Below are positions 1 to 8,900 of a stretch of 64,000 bases of DNA, piece by piece (within the stretch, counting starts at the first letter, position 1; every line of letters begins with the position of its first letter). The translations under genes and the position numbers were made by a program. This DNA is from DYFC01 sp041658585 (GTDB lineage: Bacteria; Nitrospirota; Thermodesulfovibrionia; Thermodesulfovibrionales; SM23-35). The notes beneath the pieces are model-generated. The model saw only the letters and a list, made by a program, of their open reading frames with translations, did no database searches and was not told the DNA's origin. The DNA is taken from NCBI GenBank assembly GCA_041658585.1, contig JBAZZX010000005.1:1-64000 (forward strand). The letters run 5' to 3'.

Positions 1-141
1 GCCTTATCTAAAGGCAAAGAACAAGGGCCGAAAAAATCTTCGGGCTGAATAGCACGGAATTTTATCCCAAAAATAAAAGCAAAGAGAAAGTGAATGCAAA
101 ACAGACTTTTTCTACAGACTCGTTATGCCCGGAAAGTAATA

Positions 142-170
142 TTGACAAAAGGCACACAATGTCGTAATTA
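142..170 (+). promoter_or_regulatory. Sigma-70-like promoter, probably leaderless
   Basis: A perfect -35 TTGACA lies at 142-147, followed 17 bases later by TAATTA at 165-170. The toxin ATG at 177 is only six bases past the -10 and has no Shine-Dalgarno sequence, so transcription would start at or next to the start codon. The same leading string, ATTGACAAA then GGCACA, recurs before the transposase at 36955. Confidence 0.5.
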
Positions 171-176
171 TATATT

Positions 177-455
177 ATGAAGGTTTTCCGATGGGACAAT
201 GAAAAAAATGAATTACTGAAGAACAGCAGAGGTGTTTGTTTTGAACAAGTCGTTATTTTGATGGAAAGAGAAGATATTTTGGAAACAATTGAACACCCAA
301 ATCAAAATAAATATCCGGGGCAAAAAATAGCAACAGTCATGATTGATGATTATGCTTACCTCGTACCTTATGTTCAGAAAAGCGACGAGATATTTTTAAG
401 AACCATAATTCCCAGCAGAAAAGCTACAAACAAGTATATGAGGTCAAAAAAATGA
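177..455 (+). CDS. Small toxin-like protein of a type II toxin-antitoxin pair
   Basis: A 92-residue protein resembling BrnT-like/DUF toxins that begin with a short WDxEKN motif; here it reads FRWDNEKN near residue 5. The C-terminal TIIPSRKATNKYM resembles the R-x-A-T ending of BrnT-type ribonuclease toxins. The stop overlaps the ATG of the next gene by four bases, as in co-translated toxin-antitoxin operons. The toxin assignment rests on this similarity and gene order; activity is not shown. No ribosome binding site is visible, consistent with leaderless translation. Confidence 0.6.
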   Translation: MKVFRWDNEKNELLKNSRGVCFEQVVILMEREDILETIEHPNQNKYPGQKIATVMIDDYAYLVPYVQKSDEIFLRTIIPSRKATNKYMRSKK

Positions 456-736
456 AAAAGATAATATTAGATGCAGAAGAAAAAGATATTCTTGATTCAT
501 ATGAGCGTGGAGAATGGAAACCTGTTAAGAATCCAAAGGCGGAAATTAATAAATTACAGGAGTACGCAAGGAATACACTGCAAAAAGACAAGAGAATAAA
601 TATTCGGATGTCATCAAAAGATTTGGATCAGGTGCAAGTCATTGCTGCACAGGAGGGAATTCCTTACCAAACATTAATATCCAGTATCATTCATAAATAC
701 GCATCAGGATATTTAATAGAGAAAAAAAGGGCTTAA
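452..736 (+). CDS. CopG/BrnA-type antitoxin
   Basis: A 94-residue partner of the preceding toxin. The C-terminal half, from about residue 50 (NIRMSSKDLDQVQVIA), has the beta-strand plus helix pattern of ribbon-helix-helix antitoxins, followed by a helix ending in SSIIHKYASG. It would bind and neutralise the toxin and repress the operon through DNA binding; this is family knowledge, not seen here. The start overlaps the toxin stop (ATGA). The sequence after the stop, GCTTAACAAATC, resembles the first core of an integron attC site. Confidence 0.65.
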   Translation: MKKIILDAEEKDILDSYERGEWKPVKNPKAEINKLQEYARNTLQKDKRINIRMSSKDLDQVQVIAAQEGIPYQTLISSIIHKYASGYLIEKKRA

Positions 737-752
737 CAAATCAAGCGAGTTT

Positions 753-1307
753 TTACAGCAGTCCTTCTCTTCTTTGCATCTCCTCTATTTTCTCTCTCTT
801 TTCTTTGCAGTCGATGCAGTAGATAGCGTAAGGCAGGATATTGAGCCTTTTTTCGCTGATTTCATCTCCGCAATCCTCGCAGATACCGTAGGTGCCCTCA
901 TTGAGTTTTCTTATCGCCTCATCTAATTTCTGCAGGTCGTCGCGGTGTGAACTCAGGTGCTTCAGGTTTATATCTTCGGCCAGATCCACGATCGACCAGT
1001 CACCGTCATCGAGGGCCGTATCAACAAGTTGTTTCGATTCTCCTTTGATATACCTGGAGGTATCGTTTATAATCTCTTTCAGTATCTCTTTTCTTTTCTC
1101 GACAAGGAGTCTTCTGAGACGGAGATTTCTCTCTTCCTCGGTTTCTTTTTTAGCGGGCGGTGGAGGGGCAATTTTCGGCCTGGGAGCAGGCTTAGTCTTC
1201 CCAACGCTTTTTGGTTTGGAAGGAACCGGAGTCTTTTTTGCAACGGGTTTCGGTTTCTTTTTCCCGGATATTTTAATGCCCGGCTTTTTTGCCTTTTTTT
1301 CCGCCAT
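753..1307 (-). CDS. DksA/TraR-family zinc-finger protein with basic N-terminal tail
   Basis: A 184-residue protein. About residues 60-125 form the charged helical region of DksA/TraR proteins and the C-terminus holds a four-cysteine zinc finger, CEDC at about 143-146 and CIDC at about 164-167. Family members bind the RNA polymerase secondary channel and modulate transcription with ppGpp. The first 55 residues are an unusual Lys/Pro/Ala-rich tail. The acidic DxxDxA tip of classical DksA is not obvious, although EDI and DDG occur nearby. The start shares one base with the stop of the 50-codon gene upstream, so it is translationally coupled to the frr operon. Confidence 0.8.
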   Translation of the reverse strand: MAEKKAKKPGIKISGKKKPKPVAKKTPVPSKPKSVGKTKPAPRPKIAPPPPAKKETEEERNLRLRRLLVEKRKEILKEIINDTSRYIKGESKQLVDTALDDGDWSIVDLAEDINLKHLSSHRDDLQKLDEAIRKLNEGTYGICEDCGDEISEKRLNILPYAIYCIDCKEKREKIEEMQRREGLL

Positions 1308-1459
1308 TAAAGTGTTTCTTTCGGACCGCTCTCTTCAGATTTTTCTTCTTTGAAAACTTCAATAATGCTTCGCACCTTTATCCCTGCCGCCTGCAATGCC
1401 TTTTGAATATCGGTCAATTTCGCGTCGGTTACTTTCAGGATAAAATTGCCGTTTGTCAT
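1307..1459 (-). CDS. 50-residue conserved-looking small protein between frr and dksA-like gene
   Basis: The ATG lies two bases after the frr stop and the TAA overlaps the ATG of the DksA-like gene (TAATG), so it fills the frr-dksA gap exactly. The translation starts MTNGNFILKVTD and contains a predicted amphipathic segment AKLTDIQKALQAAGIKVRSI followed by an acidic tail. I do not recognise the family. Tight coupling on both sides is the main evidence that it is translated. It has no membrane segment or signal peptide. Confidence 0.6.
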   Translation of the reverse strand: MTNGNFILKVTDAKLTDIQKALQAAGIKVRSIIEVFKEEKSEESGPKETL

Positions 1460-1461
1460 CT

Positions 1462-2019
1462 TTAGACTTCCATTATCTCTTTTTCTTTGTGTCCCAATAC
1501 TTCATCAACTTTTGTGATAAAAGAGTCAGTAATCTTCTGCGTCTCTTCCTGTGATTTTTTCACTATGTCTTCGCTGATGTGTTTGTCTTTTTCGAGTTTT
1601 TTGATCTCTTCGATGATGTCCCTTCGAATGTTTCTGATGGCGACTTTTGCCTCTTCGGCTTTTTTCCTGACCGTTTTAACAAGCAGTTTCCTTCGTTCTT
1701 CCGTAAGCGGAGGTATGTTTATCCTCACCATCTTGCCGTCGTTCATCGGTGTAAGGCCGAGGTCCGATTTCAGGATCGCTTTTTCAATGTCGGGTATGAC
1801 TTTGGGGTCCCATGGCTGGATTGCGATCTGCCTGCTTTCGGGAATACTCAGGCTCGCAAGCTGCTCTAAAGGAGTAGCGGCATTATAGTAGTTCACCGAA
1901 ATATCGTCTAAGAGCGCCAGAGAAGCCCTGCCTGTCCTGATGGATGCAAAATCCTTTTTCAGGGCCTCAATGGTCTTTGACATCCTGTCATTAGTTTTTC
2001 TTTTTAACTCTTGCTCCAT
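1462..2019 (-). CDS. frr: Ribosome recycling factor
   Basis: A 185-residue protein, the usual RRF length. The conserved FASIRTGRAS block is near residue 25, PWDPKVIP near 68, and PPLTEERRKLLVK near 102. It splits post-termination ribosomes together with EF-G. The start codon lies 29 bases inside the end of pyrH and is preceded by AAGGGGGAACG. That overlap is larger than usual but gives the expected N-terminus. It is the fourth gene of rpsB-tsf-pyrH-frr. Confidence 0.97.
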   Translation of the reverse strand: MEQELKRKTNDRMSKTIEALKKDFASIRTGRASLALLDDISVNYYNAATPLEQLASLSIPESRQIAIQPWDPKVIPDIEKAILKSDLGLTPMNDGKMVRINIPPLTEERRKLLVKTVRKKAEEAKVAIRNIRRDIIEEIKKLEKDKHISEDIVKKSQEETQKITDSFITKVDEVLGHKEKEIMEV

Positions 2020-2728
2020 CGTTCCCCCTTACAAGAGTCCCGATTTTTTTGCCTTCGATAATCTTTCTGATATTGCCTTTTCCTCTCAGGTTGAATACCA
2101 TAATCGGGAGGTTGTTGTCCATGCATAATGATATCGCGGTCGAGTCCATTATGCTTAAGCCTTTCCTTAGAACGTCAATATATGTAATGGAATCATATCT
2201 CTTTGCAGCGGGGTCTTTCATAGGGTCGGAAGAATACACGCCGTCAACCTTTGTCGCTTTCAAGATGATATCCGCTCCGATCTCCATGGCTCTCAGAGAA
2301 GCGGCCGTATCGGTCGTGAAATAGGGGTTGCCGGTGCCGGCGGCAAAGATGACCGTTCTGCCTTTTTCAAGATGCCTCATCGCCTTTCTTCTTATATACG
2401 GCTCTGCAAGTTCCTTCATCTCTATAGCCGACTGCACCCTTGTAGCGACGCCGTGTTTTTCAAGGGAATTCTGAAGGGCAAGGGCGTTGATTACCGTGGC
2501 AAGCATTCCCATATAATCGGCGGACGCCCTTTCTATGCCCTGGACGCTCGCCTCCACGCCTCTGAAGATATTGCCGCCGCCTATAACTATCGCCATCTGA
2601 ACTCCCATTGATACGGCGTCCTTTATTTCTTTCGCTATGAAATCCACTGTGGCAGGGTCAACTCCGTAACCTCTGTCTCCCATCATAGCTTCGCCGCTGA
2701 TCTTGAGGAGTATTTTTTTGTACTTCAA
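1991..2728 (-). CDS. pyrH: Uridylate kinase (UMP kinase)
   Basis: A 245-residue amino-acid-kinase-family protein that phosphorylates UMP to UDP in pyrimidine nucleotide synthesis. It shows the N-terminal KILLKISGEAMMG, the GGGNIFRG loop near residue 50, and FAAGTGNPYFTTDTAASLRA near 130. The start is TTG, overlapping the tsf stop (TTGA). Order and overlap indicate one polycistronic message with tsf and frr. Confidence 0.97.
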   Translation of the reverse strand: MKYKKILLKISGEAMMGDRGYGVDPATVDFIAKEIKDAVSMGVQMAIVIGGGNIFRGVEASVQGIERASADYMGMLATVINALALQNSLEKHGVATRVQSAIEMKELAEPYIRRKAMRHLEKGRTVIFAAGTGNPYFTTDTAASLRAMEIGADIILKATKVDGVYSSDPMKDPAAKRYDSITYIDVLRKGLSIMDSTAISLCMDNNLPIMVFNLRGKGNIRKIIEGKKIGTLVRGNDGARVKKKN

Positions 2729-3336
2729 GGTTTCTGCCCTAACGCTTCGCCAAGCTGAAATCTTGCATACCTTTTGATCATTATATTCTCGCCTAATTTT
2801 GCGATCTTTTCCGTGATAAGGTCTTTTATTTTCATCTTCTGGTCGGTATCTTTTATGAATATCTGGTCGAGGAGACAGAAGTCGGTATAAAACTTTTCAA
2901 GTTTGCCTTCGATGATTTTTTCCACAACCTGCGACGGTTTATTCGCAACCTGAACCTTATATATTTCCTTTTCGCGTTCCAGAACGTCCTGAGGCACGTC
3001 TTCCCTTGATAGATAGACCGGGGTTGCGGCCGCTATATGCATGGCAATATCTTTAACAAGCTGCTTGAAATCGTCCGTCCTTGCAACAAAATCCGTCTCG
3101 CAGTTTACTTCTATCATCGTCCCGATCTTCCCCATATGGATATATGATTCGATGAGACCTTCCGACGCCGTCCGTCCCGCCTTTTTAGAGGCGGTTGCAA
3201 GACCTTTCTGCCTCAGCAGATCTACTGCCTTTTCAAAATCACCATTGCTTTCGGTCAGGGCCTTTTTGCATTCCATCATCCCGACGCCGGTTTTTTCTCT
3301 GAGGTCCTTTACCATCTCTGCTGAAATAGTTGTCAT
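2725..3336 (-). CDS. tsf: Elongation factor Ts
   Basis: A 203-residue EF-Ts, the short form lacking part of the longer enterobacterial protein. The signatures LREKTGVGMMECKKAL (about 10-25) and EVNCETDFVART (about 78-90) are intact. It catalyses GDP/GTP exchange on EF-Tu. The ATG overlaps the rpsB stop by four bases and the stop overlaps the pyrH start, so translation is coupled through the operon. Confidence 0.97.
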   Translation of the reverse strand: MTTISAEMVKDLREKTGVGMMECKKALTESNGDFEKAVDLLRQKGLATASKKAGRTASEGLIESYIHMGKIGTMIEVNCETDFVARTDDFKQLVKDIAMHIAAATPVYLSREDVPQDVLEREKEIYKVQVANKPSQVVEKIIEGKLEKFYTDFCLLDQIFIKDTDQKMKIKDLITEKIAKLGENIMIKRYARFQLGEALGQKP

Positions 3337-4094
3337 TCTGCCGCACCTGCTTCTTCCTGCCGGATTTTTTCTTCAACCTTGGTTTTTTCCGCCTCTTCCG
3401 CGTTTTTCTTTGACAGTGTTTCTTTGCCTTCCATAATGGCGTCGGCTATCTTCGAGGTTATAAGTTTTATTGCCCTTATTGCGTCGTCATTTCCGGGGAT
3501 AACATAGTCTATTTCATCGGGGTCGCAGTTGGTGTCTACTATTGCTATGATAGGTACGGAGAGCTTCCTCGCTTCCGCAACGGCGATCCTCTCTTTTTTT
3601 GGATCTACGATAAAAAGCGCTCCCGGTATGCCGGACATATCTTTAATGCCGGAAAGGTTTTTTTCGAGTTTTGTCCTTTCCTGTTCGAGGGCGGCAACCT
3701 CTTTTTTAGGGAGCAGTTCATATGTGCCGTCCTGTTTCATTGTCTCTATTTTCTTCAGCTTTTCGATGCTCTTTTTTATCGTGTAAAAGTTTGTCAGCAT
3801 GCCGCCGAGCCAGCGCTGGTTTACATAGAAAGCGCCGGACTTTTCAGCCTCTTCCTTTATGGCGTCCTGTGATTGTTTTTTTGTGCCTACAAAGAGCACG
3901 GGCGCCCCGGACATGGTGACTCTCTTTACGAAATTATAGGCTTCCTCAAGACCTTTGACCGTCTTTTGAAGGTCGATAATATAGATGCCGTTTCTTTCTC
4001 CGAAGATGTATTTCTTCATCTTTGGATGCCATCTTTTTACCTGATGACCAAAGTGCACGCCTGCTTCAAGCAGTTCCTTCATTGCCGCTACCAT
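3333..4094 (-). CDS. rpsB: 30S ribosomal protein S2
   Basis: An S2 protein of 253 residues from the chosen start. The open frame extends 16 codons further upstream, but the ATG at 4094 is preceded by AGGAGG with an 11-base spacer, and MVAAMKELLEAGVHFGHQ matches the family start. Conserved blocks include NQRWLGGMLTN and PGNDDAIRAI. The C-terminus is a charged Glu/Lys tail. It is the first gene of the rpsB-tsf-pyrH-frr operon. Confidence 0.97.
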   Translation of the reverse strand: MVAAMKELLEAGVHFGHQVKRWHPKMKKYIFGERNGIYIIDLQKTVKGLEEAYNFVKRVTMSGAPVLFVGTKKQSQDAIKEEAEKSGAFYVNQRWLGGMLTNFYTIKKSIEKLKKIETMKQDGTYELLPKKEVAALEQERTKLEKNLSGIKDMSGIPGALFIVDPKKERIAVAEARKLSVPIIAIVDTNCDPDEIDYVIPGNDDAIRAIKLITSKIADAIMEGKETLSKKNAEEAEKTKVEEKIRQEEAGAAE

Positions 4095-4287
4095 CTTGTT
4101 TTTATCCTCCTGTTTTTGCAAAAAGCCTTTTTTTCTATTCAATCCCGGCTTTTTTATATAGGATATGAACTAAGGATTTCCTTAAAATAAGGAAAAATTC
4201 CTTTAGGAAGAGAAGATTAACACAAAAAAGGCTTTTTTTGCAAGGGGATAGAGTGTAAAATAGTAAGCATTCAGTTATGGGTTGAGA

Positions 4288-4372
4288 AATCCTCCCCTTT
4301 GCAAGGGGAGGTTGGAGGGGTTATTGAAAAATATTAAAACCACCCCTTCCCCTCCTTGCAAAGGAGGGGATT
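4288..4372. repeat. Palindromic repeat with two CCTCCCC-rich arms
   Basis: Arms at about 4288-4325 and 4340-4372 are near-perfect reverse complements, each containing its own smaller palindrome (CTCCCCTTTGCAAGGGGAG). The loop is short and AT-rich. It lies between the divergent rpsB and purB genes. The rest of the 4095-4417 gap holds no gene; it must contain the rpsB promoter, which I cannot place with confidence, and the purB ribosome binding site GGAAGGGGG just before 4418. Confidence 0.75.
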
Positions 4373-4417
4373 AAGCCTGTAACTTAAGGATTACGAAAAT
4401 TACCGGAAGGGGGCAAT

Positions 4418-5716
4418 ATGATAGAACGTTATACACTTCCCGTGATGGGAAAGCTTTGGGAGATTGAGAACAAATATCAGAAGTGGCTTGATGTAGAGAT
4501 TGCAGCCTGCGAGGCATGGGCTGAAATCGGCGAGATACCGGCGGACGCCGTGCGGGGCATAAAAAAGAAGGCGACTTTTGACGTCAGGCAGATTAACGAG
4601 ATAGAAAAGGTTGTCAGGCATGATGTCATAGCTTTTCTTACTTCCGTAGCACACGGCCTCGGGCCCGATTCAAGGTTTATCCACAAAGGACTTACTTCAT
4701 CGGATATTCTGGACACCGCCCTTGCGCTTCTCATGCGCGAGGCCTCCGACATCATCATGAAAGATATAAAAGATCTTATGGAGGTCCTTAAAAAGCAGGC
4801 ATTTTCCTTTAAAGATATGCCTATGATAGGCAGAAGCCACGGTATTCACGCGGAGCCGATGACATTCGGTCTCAAGTTTGCCCTGTGGTATGAAGATATG
4901 AGAAGAAATCTCCTCAGGATGAAAAGGGCAAGAGATATAATAAGCATTGGAAAGCTTTCCGGAGCTGTTGGGACATTTTCAAATATTCCTCCGGTGATTG
5001 AAGAGAAGGTATGCAGAAAACTTGGCCTTAAACCCGAGCCTGTCGCCACCCAGATCGTCCAGCGGGACAGGCATGCAGACTATCTGACAACCCTTGCGCT
5101 TATTGCCGCTTCTGTTGAAAAAATCGCAGTCGAGATTCGGCACCTCCAGAGGTCGGAGGTCCTTGAGGCTGAAGAACCGTTCCTGAAAGGACAAAAGGGC
5201 TCCTCTGCAATGCCTCATAAGCGGAATCCCATAGGCTGCGAAAACCTTTCAGGATTAGCAAGGATCGTCAGGGTGAATTCGCTTGCCGCGCTCGAAAATA
5301 TCGCCCTCTGGCATGAACGGGACATATCTCATTCCTCGGTCGAACGGGTGATCATACCCGACAGCACAATACTTGTCGATTATATGCTCAACAGACTGAA
5401 AGGCATCCTTGAAGGGCTTCATGTCTATCCCAGGAGGATGAAAGAGAACATGGCGAGAAGCTACGGCCTGTTTAATTCACAGCGTGTCATGCTTGCCTTG
5501 GTGGACAAAGGTCTCACCCGTGAGGCTGCGTATGAGCTCGTCCAGAGAAACGCGATGAAAAGCTGGAAGACGGGGGACCAGTTTAGGAAATTGTTATTGA
5601 AAGATAAGGAAGTCAGGAAATGTCTGACGACGAAAGAGGTCGATAACATTTTTGATCTTGATTATTATCTGAAGAATGTGGATTACATATTCAAAAGGGT
5701 ATTCGGCTCGTCTTAA
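4418..5716 (+). CDS. purB: Adenylosuccinate lyase
   Basis: A 432-residue fumarase/aspartase-superfamily enzyme that cleaves SAICAR and adenylosuccinate in purine synthesis. The signature loop SSAMPHKRNP is at about residues 263-272, TSSDILDTALAL near 87, and GRSHGIHAEPMTFG near 139 with the conserved histidines. Length fits the family. The start is preceded by GGAAGGGGG at four bases. It precedes purL with only an inverted-repeat element between, so the two purine genes may share a transcript. Confidence 0.97.
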   Translation: MIERYTLPVMGKLWEIENKYQKWLDVEIAACEAWAEIGEIPADAVRGIKKKATFDVRQINEIEKVVRHDVIAFLTSVAHGLGPDSRFIHKGLTSSDILDTALALLMREASDIIMKDIKDLMEVLKKQAFSFKDMPMIGRSHGIHAEPMTFGLKFALWYEDMRRNLLRMKRARDIISIGKLSGAVGTFSNIPPVIEEKVCRKLGLKPEPVATQIVQRDRHADYLTTLALIAASVEKIAVEIRHLQRSEVLEAEEPFLKGQKGSSAMPHKRNPIGCENLSGLARIVRVNSLAALENIALWHERDISHSSVERVIIPDSTILVDYMLNRLKGILEGLHVYPRRMKENMARSYGLFNSQRVMLALVDKGLTREAAYELVQRNAMKSWKTGDQFRKLLLKDKEVRKCLTTKEVDNIFDLDYYLKNVDYIFKRVFGSS

Positions 5717-5916
5717 ATCATCAGTTGTATAAAATGAAAGGCAGACATGATAAAAAATCTTTTAAACGCGACAAAAGATAATCCATATTCACCTGATGGC
5801 ACTTTTAAGCTTATATGTGTATTTTAGATAAATGCATATCGAACAGTGACAATAGTGCATTATGGAGTCGCCTAAAAGCTTTTTCATCATATCTGCCTTT
5901 CATTCATATTGATGAT
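5717..5916. repeat. About 200-bp MITE-like element with long imperfect terminal inverted repeats
   Basis: The left arm, about 5717-5772, and right arm, about 5867-5916, are reverse complements with few mismatches; the best block is AATGAAAGGCAG/CTGCCTTTCATT. About 94 bases of AT-rich unique sequence form the loop. There is no coding capacity. The left arm contains 21 bases that recur with one mismatch at 30183-30203. The element begins directly after the purB stop. Confidence 0.7.
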
Positions 5917-5983
5917 CTGTTCCCCAATGTTTAGGGTAATAAACCGATACGATCCGCCGATTTCTGATAAAATAAAAAAATAG

Positions 5984-8900
5984 ATGAGTCTATTGCATTT
6001 TTATCGAAGGCCGGCATTATCACCGGCGAAGAAAAATGAATTATTGTCTCTTGCAAAACAGAGCGTTTCTTCCTCTATCGAAGACATTGAGACGGAATAC
6101 TGTTTCAACATAGAGACTAAGTCGCCTCTTACCGGTGAGGAAGCGAATATCCTCCGCTGGCTGCTATCGGAAACATTCGAGCCGGAGAATTTTGCGGAGG
6201 AGAGTTTTTTAGTTCGTCCTTCATCCCTCGTCCTTAATCCTTTAATTATCGAGGTCGGCCCCCGAATGAATTTCACTACCGCCTGGTCGACGAATGCAGT
6301 CTCCGTCTGCCATGCCTGTGGTTTGACAAAAATTACAAGGATCGAAAGATCAAGAAGATACAAGTTAATAATTACACCTTCTTCATCCTTCATCCTTCAT
6401 CCTTCATCCTTCCCGGACCTCATCCACGATCGGATGACGGAATGCCTGTATCCGGACAGATTGACTACCTTTGAAACCGGGATAAAGCCCGAGCCCGTAT
6501 ATATCGTGCCTGTTATTGAAGAAGGCAAAGAGGCGCTTAGAAAAATTAATGCCGGGATGGGGCTTGGTCTGGATGAATGGGATATAGAATATTATTACGG
6601 CCTTTTCGTGAAAGACATCGGACGAAATCCGACCAATGTGGAATGTTTTGACCTTAGCCAGTCAAACAGCGAACATTCCCGGCACTGGTTCTTCAGGGGC
6701 AGATTGGTGATCGACGGGCAGGAGATACCTCACACTCTTATGGAAATAATCAAACATCCTCTCGTTAATAATCCCGGGAATAGTGTTATTGCATTCAAAG
6801 ATAATTCAAGCGCTATACGCGGCTATACTATATCGACCATAATCCCGGAGCATACCGGCAGGCCGTCGCGTTTTCAGGAGAAGAAGCTTGATTATCACAT
6901 AATCTTTACGGCAGAGACCCATAATTTCCCGACAGGCGTAGCGCCTTTTCCCGGGGCGGAGACAGGCGCCGGCGGACGGATAAGAGACGTCCATGCAACA
7001 GGCAAAGGCAGTTTAGTCATAGCCGGAACTGCCGCATACTGTGTCGGTAATCTGAGGATACCGGGCTACAAGCTTCCATGGGAAGACCCGTCCTTTGAAT
7101 ATCCGCCAAACCTTGCCACTCCATTGCAGATAGAGATAGAGGCAAGCAACGGCGCGTCCGACTACGGGAACAAATTCGGCGAACCGCTTATACAGGGGTT
7201 TACCCGATCTTTCGGTTTAAGGTTGCCGGACGGTGAAAGAAGGGAATGGATAAAACCGATTATGTTTACCGGAGGCGCCGGCCAAATGGACGACTGCCAT
7301 CTTGAAAAAGATGAGCCGCAAAAGGCTATGTATGTTGTGAAGATAGGCGGCCCTGCTTACAGAATCGGCATAGGAGGAGGCGCCGCATCAAGCATGATAC
7401 AGGGTGAGAATATAGCCGAGCTTGATTTTAGTGCCGTGCAGCGCGGCGATGCTGAAATGGAGCAGAAGGTGAACCGGGTCATACGCGCCTGCGTGGAAAT
7501 GGTCCGGGGAAATCCGATTGTGAGTATACACGACCAGGGCGCCGGCGGGAACTGTAATGTTGTGAAAGAAATCATTTACCCTGCCGGAGCGAAAATAGAG
7601 ATAAGGAATATCCAGGTTGGCGACAATACCCTGTCGGCTCTCGAAATCTGGGGCGCTGAATATCAGGAACAGAACGCCCTGCTTATAAGGCCGGAAAAAT
7701 GGGAAGAATTTAATACATTGTGTGACAGGGAAAAAGTGCCATGCGCCGTTATCGGAGATGTAACCGGCGACGGTTATATCGTTCTTCATGATGAAAACGA
7801 CGGAAGCATACCGGTGGACCTTGACCTCTCAAAGGTCCTCGGAGAGATGCCCCGCAAAACCTTTACCATGCAGCGCATCCAACCGAAACTCGAACCTCTT
7901 GTATTACCGGATACTTTGACAGTGCAGGACGCCCTCGACAAAGTGCTCCGCCTTGTCTCTGTAGGTTCAAAAAGATTCCTTACGAATAAGGTAGACCGGT
8001 CCGTTACCGGACTTATTGCCCGGCAGCAGTGTGTCGGCCCTCTTCACTTAACTCTGTCTGATGTAGCGGTAATTGCTCAAAGCCACTTCGGATTAACCGG
8101 GGCAGCTATTTCCATTGGAGAGCAGCCGATCAAAGGGTTGCTAAGCCCCCAGGCAATGGCCCGCATGAGTGTCGGAGAGGCATTGACCAATATCGTATGG
8201 GCAAAGGCGAGCAGGCTTGAAGATATCAAGTGCTCGGGGAACTGGATGTGGGCGGCAAAGCTTCCGGGGGAAGGCGCCAGGCTTTATGACGCTGCAATTG
8301 CGTTAAGGGATATTTTGCAGGCTCTCGGCATAGCAATAGACGGAGGGAAAGACAGCCTTTCAATGGCTGCAAAAGTTGTCGGGCGGTCGGATACGGAAAT
8401 CGTAAAATCTCCGGGAGCCCTTGTTATTTCCGCCTATGTCACATGCCCGGACGTCACAAAAATCATCTCGCCGGATATAAAGAGGCCGGGTGAAAGCGGT
8501 TTGATTTATATCGATCTTGGAGAAGGGAAGAACAGGCTTGGAGGTTCGGCCCTGGCACAGTGTTACAGACAGATAGGAGATGCCTCACCTGATGTAGAGA
8601 ATCCGCAATTAATCAAGGATACCTTTAATGCAATCCAGTATTTTATTGATAAAGGACTGATACTCTCAGGCCATGACAGGAGCGACGGAGGATTAATTGT
8701 TACGCTCCTTGAAATGGCTTTCGGCGGGAACTGCGGGATTGACGTTGATATTAAGCAAGGCGCAAAGAGTATGAAGCATAGCGCAGATATACCAATTCTC
8801 TTTTCGGAAGAACTCGGGATGGTTATCGAATATCTCCCGGAGAGTGAAAGCGCAATTACATCTCATCTGAAAGATAAAGGAATACCCCATCAGATAATAG

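Noticed and set aside
892..1353. 153-codon plus-strand frame across the DksA-like gene
   Set aside because: It is the antisense shadow of a well-supported zinc-finger gene; its Phe/Ser-rich composition reflects the Lys/Glu-rich opposite strand.
4095..4142. N-terminal extension of rpsB
   Set aside because: The 16 extra codons have no family match, and the AGGAGG site serves the downstream ATG.
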